38,215 nucleotides of DNA. Origin: an uncultured Eubacteriales bacterium. GTDB lineage: Bacteria; Bacillota; Clostridia; UBA1381; UBA9506. Below the pieces are notes generated by a model that was not told where the DNA came from, made no database searches, and saw nothing but the letters and a program-made list of their open reading frames with translations. The translations under genes were made by a program, and so were the position numbers. The stretch is taken from assembly GCA_949299615.1 (NCBI GenBank), contig CASGBM010000004.1, forward strand, positions 1 to 38,215, given 5' to 3'. This document shows, piece after piece, positions 26,654 through 34,351 of this stretch; the first letter of the stretch is position 1; each line of letters opens with the position of its first letter.

Positions 26654-27901
26654 ATGAATTTAACACAAAAAGAAATCCAAACTTTAAGAGAATTAGCAAA
26701 ACAGTATATGGAGATTGCGTGTTTGCCGGTGCATAAAGAAAAAATTAAACTGTGGAAAGCATTAAACAGGGGAGATATGCAGCGCCCAATGGTTGTAATT
26801 GATCAGATCCCGTGGCACGAACTAAATGCCGGCGGCGAGTTAACTTGTGTATGCAGGGATCCGTTTTGGAAAAGTATTGAAAGCCAATGGAGAATGGATT
26901 TATACAAGTGGAAACATTTTGCAGTAGATATGGTCCTAGATCCATTTATTATGATTCCTAAAGTCATTTCGGATATGGGGTATGGCATTCAAATTTCGGA
27001 AAACATCTTGAAAACGGATGAAAACAATTCGGTTGTATCCCATTCCTATAAGAATCAAATTCAAACAGAAGAAGATATTGAAAAAATTAAAGATATGGTA
27101 ATTCAGTATGATGAAGCAGCAAGTATGGAGAGGCTAAACGAAGCAGAATTTATTTTCGAAGGAATTGCTCCTGTGCAGTTAAATGGAGGCATGGGACTGC
27201 ATTTAGGGCTATGGGACCATTTGTCTTTTTGGATGGGGCTTGAAGCTATTTTTTATGATTTTGTTGACCGTCCGGAATTTATACACAAAGTGTTAAGACG
27301 TATAACAGATGCAACAATAGCAGGAATTAAGCAAATCAACGATCAGAATATTCACGATAATTTTGCAAACACCTGCCATTGCTCATATATTTTTACTGAT
27401 GAGCTGCATCCAGATACGGGTGTTTGTAATAATTTTAAAACAAGCGGCGGCTGGGGATTTAGCATGGCGCAGCTGATGACGTCGACCTCGCCGGAGTGCA
27501 CAAAAGAATTTGAGGTTCCGTATATCAACCAATTGGCTGAGCACTATGGAATGATCTATTATGGCTGCTGTGAACGGCTGGATGATCGGCTCGATATTGT
27601 AAAACAAATAAAAAATGTAAAAAAAATTTCCTGCAGCCCGTGGAGCAATAAAAGAAATTTTGCAGAGCAAATCGGCAGTAAAATCATTATGTCGAACAAG
27701 CCGAATCCGGCATTTTTGGGCAATTCTTCATTTGACGAAGAAATTGTCAGAAAGGACCTTTTGGAAACCTGCCGCATTGCAAAAGAAAACCATGTGAATG
27801 TTGAGTTGATTTTAAAAGATATATCTACCGTAAAATATGACCCTAAAAGGCTTGACCGATGGGCGCAAATTGCGATGGAGGTTGTTTCTGATTTTGAATA
27901 A
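26654..27901 (+). CDS. URO-D/methyltransferase superfamily protein, subgroup with GCCE motif
   Basis: This is a 415-residue soluble protein that I place in the uroporphyrinogen decarboxylase / MtaA-like superfamily on its overall pattern: a TIM-barrel-sized protein with WDHLSFWMGLEAIFYDFVDRPE, then a Cys site in the C-terminal half. Instead of the His-x-Cys zinc site of MtaA it has Y-G-C305-C306-E307. A later block ISCSPWSN and ELILKDISTV occupies the position where the family closes its active site. The substrate is unknown; cobamide methyl transfer and non-cobamide decarboxylation are both possible. ATG 26654 follows GGGAGG. It stands alone behind its own promoter opposite the AraC regulator. 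It is not HemE. Confidence 0.7.
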   Translation: MNLTQKEIQTLRELAKQYMEIACLPVHKEKIKLWKALNRGDMQRPMVVIDQIPWHELNAGGELTCVCRDPFWKSIESQWRMDLYKWKHFAVDMVLDPFIMIPKVISDMGYGIQISENILKTDENNSVVSHSYKNQIQTEEDIEKIKDMVIQYDEAASMERLNEAEFIFEGIAPVQLNGGMGLHLGLWDHLSFWMGLEAIFYDFVDRPEFIHKVLRRITDATIAGIKQINDQNIHDNFANTCHCSYIFTDELHPDTGVCNNFKTSGGWGFSMAQLMTSTSPECTKEFEVPYINQLAEHYGMIYYGCCERLDDRLDIVKQIKNVKKISCSPWSNKRNFAEQIGSKIIMSNKPNPAFLGNSSFDEEIVRKDLLETCRIAKENHVNVELILKDISTVKYDPKRLDRWAQIAMEVVSDFE

Positions 27902-28295
27902 TATAGCATTTGAAAATGAAACAATTTTGATAGGAGACAAACCTTTCGCTGTGCGCAGAAATCATTTTTATGACGCAAAACTGTTAAAATAATAATTAAA
28001 GCCCAAATGTCTGGAGTTTGTTGGCCTGATGAAGGATGAATCTGCCGGGACGCAGGAAATAAAAGAAGTATTTCGTATGAAAAAGGATTAATGCGGTTTT
28101 TGCATATGCGAAAGAAAAATGCAGAGGAATCCAAAAACGAGAGCAGAAAAACCATCGGGGTTTGTTGTGAAACTGTGAAAAGAAAAAATATTTTTTGTGC
28201 AAAGCAGACAAAAACATAGAAAGTCATTTTGCGCTACTTGACATTTTAAAGTAATTATAATAAACTGATTACAATAATTCTGGGTGGGGTGCAGT
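27902..28295. other. Intergenic region before the LacI-type regulator
   Basis: This is 394 bases with no supported gene apart from the promoter at its right end. One plus-strand frame (about 27998-28091) encodes a stretch with GLMKDESAGTQEIKEVF but has no ribosome site; it could be a relic of a lost gene. No terminator is obvious after 27901. Confidence 0.5.
28238..28266 (+). promoter_or_regulatory. Putative promoter of the LacI-type regulator
   Basis: TTGACA (28238-28243) is followed after 17 bases by TAAACT (28261-28266). A TATAAT at 28256-28261 is too close to that -35 to be its partner. Confidence 0.55.
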
Positions 28296-29258
28296 ATGGC
28301 TACGATGAAAGAGATTGCAAAAAAAGTCGGCGTGTCGACTGCGGCAGTATCCTATGCAATCAATAATAAACCCGGAGTGAATGAAGAAACAAAGCAGAAA
28401 ATTTTGAATGCGGTAAATGAGCTGGGTTATACGCCAAACTCAATTGCGCGCAGTTTGAAAACAAAACGGACCGACATTATCGGGATCGTTGTGCCAAATA
28501 TTTCGAGTATTTATACTTCGAAATTTTTAGAGTATTTAGAACATGCGGCGAAACAGTCCGGAATGTATGTGCTGATCGGCTGTACGGACGGCAAAATTGC
28601 CAATGAAAAAAAAGTAATTAAAAGCTTTATAGAAAAAAATATTGACGGGATCATTTTATGTCCCGGCAATGGTTATAAAGAGGCGTCTTATCAATTTTTT
28701 AAACAGGAAGCGCTGGAATCTTCGGTTCCGTTTGTCGTTTTTGGGCTGAATATAGGAAATGACATCAGCTCTGTTTCCGTTGATTTAAAAAAAGCGCAAT
28801 ATCAGTTAACAAAAAGTGTGTTAAAAAAGCAGATTACGGATATTGTTTTTTTTGGCGGCAATAAAAAATATTGCTATTCTCAGTTTAAATTTTTAGGATA
28901 CCAGCAGGCGATGGAGCAGGCGGGCTTATCTGCACAGTTTTATAAAAGCGGCAATTTGTATATTTTTGAAGAAGGGTATCATGCTGCGCTGGAATATCTG
29001 CGCACTCACAAAAAGCCGCAATGCATTATGGCAGTAAATGATATTGTCGCTTGCGGCGCTTTGAAAGCTTTGCGCGAACTGCAACTGAGCGATATTATGG
29101 TAACAGGATTTGACGGGATTAAGGTAGAAGGATTGACGGATGACGCTATGCCTACGGTTGTTGTGCCTCTTGAGGAAATGGCGCAGAAGGTGATTGATAT
29201 TTTAAACAGCAGGCAATTAAAGATTTGCGAGGTATCGCCTAAAATCCGATGCAGCTAA
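28296..29258 (+). CDS. LacI family transcriptional regulator
   Basis: This is a 320-residue repressor-type protein. The HTH is at residues 3-25 (MKEIAKKVGVSTAAVSYAINN) with the hinge helix SIARSLKTKRT, then a periplasmic-binding-like sensor domain (IIGIVVPNISSIYTSKFLEYLE; VTGFDGIKVEGL near the end). The family usually senses sugars or their derivatives. ATG 28296 has GGGTGGGG six bases upstream; a GTG at 28284 overlaps that site. The gene lies just upstream of the dehydrogenase-URO-D operon, whose start region carries a LacI-type palindrome (29293-29306), so that operon is the likely target. Confidence 0.94.
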   Translation: MATMKEIAKKVGVSTAAVSYAINNKPGVNEETKQKILNAVNELGYTPNSIARSLKTKRTDIIGIVVPNISSIYTSKFLEYLEHAAKQSGMYVLIGCTDGKIANEKKVIKSFIEKNIDGIILCPGNGYKEASYQFFKQEALESSVPFVVFGLNIGNDISSVSVDLKKAQYQLTKSVLKKQITDIVFFGGNKKYCYSQFKFLGYQQAMEQAGLSAQFYKSGNLYIFEEGYHAALEYLRTHKKPQCIMAVNDIVACGALKALRELQLSDIMVTGFDGIKVEGLTDDAMPTVVVPLEEMAQKVIDILNSRQLKICEVSPKIRCS

Positions 29259-29261
29259 AAT

Positions 29262-29291
29262 TTGATATAAGTTTTATTTATTTTTTTATAA
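29262..29291 (+). promoter_or_regulatory. Putative promoter of the dehydrogenase-URO-D operon
   Basis: TTGATA (29262-29267) and TTATAA (29286-29291) are 18 bases apart; shifting by one gives TATAAA with a 19-base spacer. Transcription would start near 29298, inside the palindrome. Confidence 0.42.
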
Positions 29292-29292
29292 A

Positions 29293-29306
29293 CTTAAACG
29301 ATTAAG
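29293..29306 (+). promoter_or_regulatory. Putative LacI-type operator
   Basis: CTTAAACGATTAAG is symmetrical except for one base pair, around the central CG that LacI-family proteins contact. It overlaps the likely transcription start and touches the ribosome site of 29317. A neighbouring LacI-type gene supports the assignment. No second copy was found. Confidence 0.5.
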
Positions 29307-29316
29307 GAGGAGCGAA

Positions 29317-30312
29317 ATGAAAGCAGGATTTGTAAAAAAAGGGTTTCAATTTCAGGTAAAAGACGTGCCTCTTCGCGCGATTGAAGAAAACGAAGTGTTG
29401 GTTTCTGTCAAGACGTGCAGTCTCTGCGGGCACGATTTAATACTGGCAGGGTATGCTGCGGAAGATTTCATTCAGTTTGGGCATGAGGTTGCCGGTGTGG
29501 TAGAAGCTGTGGGCAGACTGGTCAAAAATGTGGCAGTGGGCGATAAGGTCGTGTTAGAAAGCGGCACATTTGACCGTTTTTCTGATGCTTGCCGCAACGG
29601 GCATCCGGAGCTAGACAACAAAGGCCCAAATTTTTGGGAGCGTCCGGGAGAAACGATGGGTTTTGCGGAAAAAATTATTGTTCCGATGGAAACCTGCGTA
29701 AAATTTAATGATCTTTCGTTCTTAGCGGCATGTAATATTGAGCCGATGGGCGTGGCGCTTGATTTGGTAAAAGCAGGAGATATCCGGCTGGGCGACCGCG
29801 TGTTGGTGATGGGTCTTGGACCAATTGGCTTAATGGCAGCTCGTTTGGCTCGGCTGAGCGGCGCAATTAAGGTGTATGCAACCGAAATGCCGGACTGCGA
29901 AGCAAAAATTAAATTAGCGAAAGAATGGGGCGTGGACGAAGTCTTTGCGCCGGATAATATCCCGGTTCGCGTAAATAAAGTGCTGGTAACGGCGCCTCCG
30001 GTTGTCATTAATCAAGGGATTGATGTGTGTGAAGTCGGCGGCACGGTTTCCTTCTTAGGCATCGCTTATGGCGAAGCAGGAGTGATTCCTCTTGATACAA
30101 CAAAAATTCACTTTGACAAAATTAAGGTCATTCCATCTCATGCAAGCCCGGCGCTGCATTTCCCGGAATGCATCAGCCTGGCAGAAGCCGGCATGATCAA
30201 TTTGGAGCAAGTGGTGACGCATCCGTTCAAAATAGACGACATGCAGGAAAAAATTGTAGAATTTAAACAAGACAAAAAGAATGGGATTAAGGCGGTGATG
30301 GTCAATGATTAA
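29317..30312 (+). CDS. Zinc-type medium-chain alcohol/polyol dehydrogenase
   Basis: This is a 331-residue MDR-family NAD(P)-dependent dehydrogenase. The catalytic zinc ligands are visible: C37 in SLCGHD, H56-E57 in GHEVAG, and the proton-relay region nearby. The Rossmann motif GLGPIG lies near residue 168. The four-cysteine structural zinc loop of most family members is missing; only one Cys is left in the stretch around residues 85-110. This pattern suits sugar or polyol oxidation, but the substrate is unknown. ATG 29317 follows AAGGAGGAG. The next gene overlaps its end by 8 bases. Confidence 0.88.
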   Translation: MKAGFVKKGFQFQVKDVPLRAIEENEVLVSVKTCSLCGHDLILAGYAAEDFIQFGHEVAGVVEAVGRLVKNVAVGDKVVLESGTFDRFSDACRNGHPELDNKGPNFWERPGETMGFAEKIIVPMETCVKFNDLSFLAACNIEPMGVALDLVKAGDIRLGDRVLVMGLGPIGLMAARLARLSGAIKVYATEMPDCEAKIKLAKEWGVDEVFAPDNIPVRVNKVLVTAPPVVINQGIDVCEVGGTVSFLGIAYGEAGVIPLDTTKIHFDKIKVIPSHASPALHFPECISLAEAGMINLEQVVTHPFKIDDMQEKIVEFKQDKKNGIKAVMVND

Positions 30313-31339
30313 GTATGGTATTATTGGGTGCGGCAATATTTCGCGTTTTCATTTTCATGGCATTGAAAAAGCGGGCGCAAAGGTTACATACATTGCAGAT
30401 ATTAACGAAGCTGCAGCAAAACCGTGGATCGAAAAAACAGGCGCGCGCTATACCAAAGACTATAAAGAACTGGTAGACAGCGACGAAGTGGATGTTGTTT
30501 CGATTTTAACCAATACAAAATTCCACAAAGAAATGGCGCTGTATGCGATCGCAAAAGGAAAAGCAGTTGTCTGCGAAAAGACGATGGCAAATAACGGGGA
30601 GGAAGCGTGGGAAATTGCACAACAAGTGCAAAAAGCCGGAACGCTGTTTTTTACCACCTATATGAAACGCTTTTTCCCGGCGGTGGTCAAAGGAAAAGAA
30701 CTGTATTCCAAGCTGGGCAGAGTGATTTCGGCTCAGGTCAGAAGCTATCAGTCATGGGGCGATTTCTTTACCGCGCCGGATATGGGATGGGCAGAAGGCG
30801 TTACTAAAAGCTTCGGCGGCGCAATTTTAAAATGCGCAGGTTCGCATATGCTGGATATGACGATGAACTTTTTGGGCAAACCGCAGAGCGTGTACGCGAA
30901 CATCGATTATTTCCCGCAGACGGATTTTGACCGCCGTGTGACTGCCGTGATGCGTTTTGCGGATAATATCGCGGCAACGTTTGAAACGATTCCGCACCCG
31001 CTTTCTAAAATCGGGTATGAGCGAAACAGCTGGGACGAAAAAATTGAAATCAACGGAACGGGCGGACGCCTAGAGATCTACACCGTAATGTGGGATGCGC
31101 CGGAAAATAACTGCGCGCTGTTGAAATTTTATGACAATGAGACGCAGACGGAGACAGAATACCGTTTTGACGCGGTAAATCCGTTTGATATTGAATTGTG
31201 TGAGATTACAAAAGCGGTAGAGCGCGGAGAACAAATTGCGCCCAGCGTGGTAGAAGGCTACCGCGTTGACGAGTTAATTTCCGCAATTGAAAAGAGCGCC
31301 AAGTTAAAAGCTGAGGTGGATATTGATTGGAAAATTTAA
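30305..31339 (+). CDS. Gfo/Idh/MocA family oxidoreductase
   Basis: This is a 344-residue NAD(P)-binding oxidoreductase. The Rossmann motif is GCGNIS (residues 8-13) and E91-K92-T93 replaces the usual EKP, with K92 conserved. In the active-site block 'D-x-G-x-H', H181 is present but the aspartate position is C177 (ILKCAGSH), so the catalytic pair differs from inositol dehydrogenase. The rest shows the usual beta-sheet domain with ERNSWDEKIEINGTGGRLEI. Such enzymes oxidise or reduce sugars, inositols and sugar acids or catalyse eliminations. Its start lies 8 bases inside the dehydrogenase gene; its end overlaps the next by 13. Confidence 0.9.
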   Translation: MIKYGIIGCGNISRFHFHGIEKAGAKVTYIADINEAAAKPWIEKTGARYTKDYKELVDSDEVDVVSILTNTKFHKEMALYAIAKGKAVVCEKTMANNGEEAWEIAQQVQKAGTLFFTTYMKRFFPAVVKGKELYSKLGRVISAQVRSYQSWGDFFTAPDMGWAEGVTKSFGGAILKCAGSHMLDMTMNFLGKPQSVYANIDYFPQTDFDRRVTAVMRFADNIAATFETIPHPLSKIGYERNSWDEKIEINGTGGRLEIYTVMWDAPENNCALLKFYDNETQTETEYRFDAVNPFDIELCEITKAVERGEQIAPSVVEGYRVDELISAIEKSAKLKAEVDIDWKI

Positions 31340-32436
31340 CTCCGAAACAAAGAATGCTGAACGCATACCGGGGACCGCAAAACGACCGTTTTGCAGTCGC
31401 TCCCGAATTTTGGTGCTATTATCCGGCAAAAGTGCTGGATGTGCCGATGATCGAATTTGAACGGGAGATCCCGTTTTGGAAAAGCTTGAAGTCCGTTTTT
31501 GAGCGGTATGACTGCGAGGGTTGGGGGATTTTTATTCCCAGTTTTCAAAATGAAAATTTGGAAACGAATGTTGTTTTAAACGGTTATGAAGAAACTACCA
31601 GCTATGATTATTGCGGCAAGCATTTTGAAGTGAAAAAAATGTATGATCAGGCAGAGTCTTGCTGGCAGACAAAGCATTTGGCAACAGAGGAAACGTTATC
31701 TGATGTGATTGATATGCTCTTAGATCCCAAAAACGTTTATGATTTTCATGCCGCACGGCAGGCACACGAAGCCGTAGGTGAAAGTTATCTGCTGGAACTT
31801 TGGATGGGAATGCCGTTTTTTGACTTTGTTGCAGAACTGATTGGATTTGAAAATGCAGTTTTGTATTTTGTAGATGAAGATAAAGCGGTTTTACGGTCTT
31901 ATCGGGAACGGTATACGCAGTATCAAAAAGAGTTTATCAAACAAGCGGCAGAACAAACGGATTATGAAAGTTTTATGATGGGCTGTTCGTATTCGTGCAA
32001 TTCCTTAATCGGTCAGCAGATGTGGAGAAAATGGGATAAACCGTATATCAAGGAAATTACCGATACAGTTCATCAATATCAAAAGCTGATCCACATTCAT
32101 TTTCATGGGAAAAGCATAGAAACGGCAGAGGACTTTGCACAAATTGGGCTTGACTGCGTCTGTCCGTTTGAACGGGGACCGGGCGGAGACGTTACCACCC
32201 GGGATGACTTAAAGTATGTCCGCTGCGCTTTGGATGACAAAGTAACGTTTAACGGAAACGTACACACGGTGGAATCGCTGATTCGGGGAGATGAAAAGAA
32301 AGTCCGCAGCGAGGTTCGGCAGATCAAAGAAGTGTTTGCAGCATCTAACAGGATTATCATCGGTACGGGAGATCAGGTAGGGCGAGAAACGCCGGAGGAA
32401 AATATAATAGCCATGATTGAGGAGGCAAAACGATGA
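31327..32436 (+). CDS. URO-D/methyltransferase superfamily protein, His-x-His type
   Basis: This is a 369-residue protein of the uroporphyrinogen decarboxylase-like superfamily, which includes the zinc-dependent cobamide methyltransferases MtaA and MtbA. Typical features are the N-terminal TPKQRMLNAYRG, a central LWMGMPFFDFVAELIGFENAVL and the C-terminal TPEENIIAMIEEAKR. In the usual zinc site (His-x-Cys, then Cys) it has H258-x-H260 and D349 in the place of the third ligand, so a different metal preference is possible. The start is TTG 31327, with GAGGTGG eight bases upstream, overlapping the preceding gene by 13 bases. Its substrate is unknown. It is not expected to be HemE because no haem genes are near. 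Confidence 0.8.
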   Translation: MENLTPKQRMLNAYRGPQNDRFAVAPEFWCYYPAKVLDVPMIEFEREIPFWKSLKSVFERYDCEGWGIFIPSFQNENLETNVVLNGYEETTSYDYCGKHFEVKKMYDQAESCWQTKHLATEETLSDVIDMLLDPKNVYDFHAARQAHEAVGESYLLELWMGMPFFDFVAELIGFENAVLYFVDEDKAVLRSYRERYTQYQKEFIKQAAEQTDYESFMMGCSYSCNSLIGQQMWRKWDKPYIKEITDTVHQYQKLIHIHFHGKSIETAEDFAQIGLDCVCPFERGPGGDVTTRDDLKYVRCALDDKVTFNGNVHTVESLIRGDEKKVRSEVRQIKEVFAASNRIIIGTGDQVGRETPEENIIAMIEEAKR

Positions 32437-33089
32437 TTAAACCAGGTTTATTTGGAAAAGCAGTAGCGGCGAATAACCGCAGAATGGAGTTTGATTTTAA
32501 AAACGAACAGCTGCTGCACTTAAATCAGCCGATTGATATTTTGTTCATCGGTGACAGCATAACAGAACTATGGGATATGAACGCCTACTTAAAAACGGAC
32601 GCCTTTTTCGTAAACCGCGGGATCGGCGGTGATGTTTCAGAATATCTGCTCAAGCGCTTTGACGCAGATTGTATCCAGCTAAAACCAAAGACCTGTATTT
32701 TAATGATCGGTACGAATGATATTACCAAAACGCATTTTGATCCGTGGTGGAAAGAACCGGGCGAAAGCGAAGAGAAAGTTTTATCAGACTATAAAAATAA
32801 TATTCTCAAAATGGTTGACAAATGCGACCGTGCGGGAATACAATTAATTTTGTGTTCTGTGATCCCTTCGGATATTGCGCCGCCGTATGAAAAAGAAATT
32901 CGGTGGAAGATGACGAAAGAAATGAATGAATTTTTACAGAGTCTGGGAAAAACGTATGTGGATTATCACAGCGTGCTCACCAATGACGGAAAACGGATCA
33001 AAGCAGGTTATTCGCTTGATGGAATTCATCCGAATGCAGTAGCATATGAATTAATGGCACAAAAACTGAAGGAGGTAGTGAAGCTATGA
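32433..33089 (+). CDS. SGNH hydrolase, GDSL type, cytoplasmic
   Basis: This is a 218-residue SGNH hydrolase of the PAF-acetylhydrolase-like group. Blocks are IGDSIT (nucleophile S42), GIGGD, GTND near residue 93 and LDGIHPN, with the catalytic Asp and His near residues 201-204. No signal peptide is seen, so it works in the cytoplasm, probably removing an acyl group from an imported or modified small molecule. The start codon overlaps the previous stop (ATGA), and its stop overlaps the next start (ATGA). This makes the four-gene core translationally coupled. Confidence 0.93.
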   Translation: MIKPGLFGKAVAANNRRMEFDFKNEQLLHLNQPIDILFIGDSITELWDMNAYLKTDAFFVNRGIGGDVSEYLLKRFDADCIQLKPKTCILMIGTNDITKTHFDPWWKEPGESEEKVLSDYKNNILKMVDKCDRAGIQLILCSVIPSDIAPPYEKEIRWKMTKEMNEFLQSLGKTYVDYHSVLTNDGKRIKAGYSLDGIHPNAVAYELMAQKLKEVVKL

Positions 33090-34114
33090 CCAAAAAAGAA
33101 CGCGTGATTAGCGCAATTTGTCATAAAACGGTGGACCGTGTACCAAAAGGGGAAACGTGGATTGACGGCAGTTTGGCAAACGCGATTTTAAAAGCCGATT
33201 ATCCGCTGGATTATTTTGATTTTGACCGTGATTTAGCAATCCGCAAACGCCTGAATATGGACTTAATCAACGTGGGCGACTGGCCGAGCAAACCAACCGG
33301 CAAAATGTATGATGGCTATCCGGTTTTTTTATCCAATTATGGGTATGAATTTATACAAGGCGTGTCAAAACACGTCATTAAGCCGCCGGTAGAGGATATT
33401 GAGGATGCGGCAAACTATGTAAAACCGGATATTCATCAGGTGAATCCGACGCTGGTAAAACGTTTTTCAACCGAATCCGATTTTTTTGTGTTCGCCCAAG
33501 TAGGCGGTCCGGTCAGTATGCTGGACGAAATGTTTGACATGGAGGATTATCTGGTTTATTGCATGACTAACACAGACGAAATCGCCCTCATTACGGATAA
33601 AGTCATGGAGTATGAAACAGAAAAGGCGAAGCTGTTTTTGGATAACGGCGCAGACGCAATTTTTGTCGCGGATGATATTGCCTTTAACACCGGAACCTTT
33701 TTGCCGCCGCATATTATGGATCAGCTGGTATTTCCGTATTATAAAAAGCTTGTCTGTGATATTAAGGCGTATAAGGATGTTCCCGTGTTTGCCCATTCAG
33801 ATGGAAACTTAAACGCCGTCTTGCCGCGCTATGTTGAAGCAGGGTTTGACGGGCTTCAAAGCCTTCAGCCTTCCGCCGGAATGGATATTGAAGCAATTAA
33901 AAAAGAATATGGAAACGACCTGTGCCTTTGGGGAAATCTCGATCTAGACCGCCTGATGAGTTTTGGCACTCCGGATGAGGTCAAAAAAGAGGTTCGCAGG
34001 ATCATTGATATTGCAAACCGTGACGGCGGCTTCATTCTTTCTACCTGCAATACGATGGTAGGTTCTATTCCGCCGGAAAACGTCCTGGCGATGATGGAAG
34101 AATCTGAACGTTAA
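33086..34114 (+). CDS. URO-D/methyltransferase superfamily protein, His-x-Asp type
   Basis: This is a 342-residue protein of the URO-D-like superfamily, close in pattern to the MtaA group. Motifs are KKERVISAICHKTVDRVP at the start, the FAQVGGPVSMLDEMFDMEDYL core, H237-S-D239-G and C321 (in STCNTMVG), and a C-terminal PPENVLAMMEE. In MtaA from methanogens the zinc ligands are His240, Cys242 and Cys319. The matching positions here are His, Asp and Cys, with similar spacing. I recall that the HSDG variant is common in bacterial relatives of unknown function. No corrinoid protein is encoded nearby. It is the last large gene of the operon. Confidence 0.85.
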   Translation: MTKKERVISAICHKTVDRVPKGETWIDGSLANAILKADYPLDYFDFDRDLAIRKRLNMDLINVGDWPSKPTGKMYDGYPVFLSNYGYEFIQGVSKHVIKPPVEDIEDAANYVKPDIHQVNPTLVKRFSTESDFFVFAQVGGPVSMLDEMFDMEDYLVYCMTNTDEIALITDKVMEYETEKAKLFLDNGADAIFVADDIAFNTGTFLPPHIMDQLVFPYYKKLVCDIKAYKDVPVFAHSDGNLNAVLPRYVEAGFDGLQSLQPSAGMDIEAIKKEYGNDLCLWGNLDLDRLMSFGTPDEVKKEVRRIIDIANRDGGFILSTCNTMVGSIPPENVLAMMEESER

Positions 34115-34173
34115 TGGAAACAAATAGATATGGTTTGTATGAAGATAGAAAATCAAAACGGGGAGGAATTAGG

Positions 34174-34269
34174 ATGCAATTTGCAGTTTGTAAAGAGGTA
34201 ATGACACCGAAAAATGTAAAATATCAATCCGGTTTTGCAAGAAACACTTTAAAAATTGTCAGAAGGTAA
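34174..34269 (+). CDS. Small ORF of 31 residues with a strong ribosome site
   Basis: ATG 34174 follows GGGGAGGAATTAGG, one of the better ribosome sites in the window. The reading frame codes for 31 residues (begins MQFAVCKEVMTPKN, ends KIVRR) and stops 32 bases before the shared terminator. I do not recognise it. The strong initiation site after a long operon suggests either a real small protein or the 5' remnant of a larger gene that once closed the operon. Codon use is too short to judge. Confidence 0.4.
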   Translation: MQFAVCKEVMTPKNVKYQSGFARNTLKIVRR

Positions 34270-34300
34270 ATTGTAGTTTCAAAACGAAACTGTGTAATAG

Positions 34301-34338
34301 GATAAAACGGATCGCATAAAAATGCGATCCGTTTTATC
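34301..34338. terminator. Bidirectional intrinsic terminator
   Basis: A perfect 17-base stem (34301-34317 with 34322-34338) with an AAAA loop. The A/T outer part gives a U-rich end in both directions (GTTTTATC), so it can stop the plus-strand catabolic operon and the minus-strand permease gene. Confidence 0.88.
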
Positions 34339-34351
34339 TTGTCGGAATAAA

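Noticed and set aside
29293-29306. Catabolite-repression (cre) site
   Set aside because: The palindrome has the central CG of LacI-family sites but lacks the outer TG/CA of the cre consensus; the neighbouring LacI-type protein is a simpler partner.
26654-34114. HemE (true uroporphyrinogen decarboxylase) assignment for the URO-D-like genes
   Set aside because: Three divergent copies, altered metal-site residues and no haem genes nearby point to other members of the superfamily.
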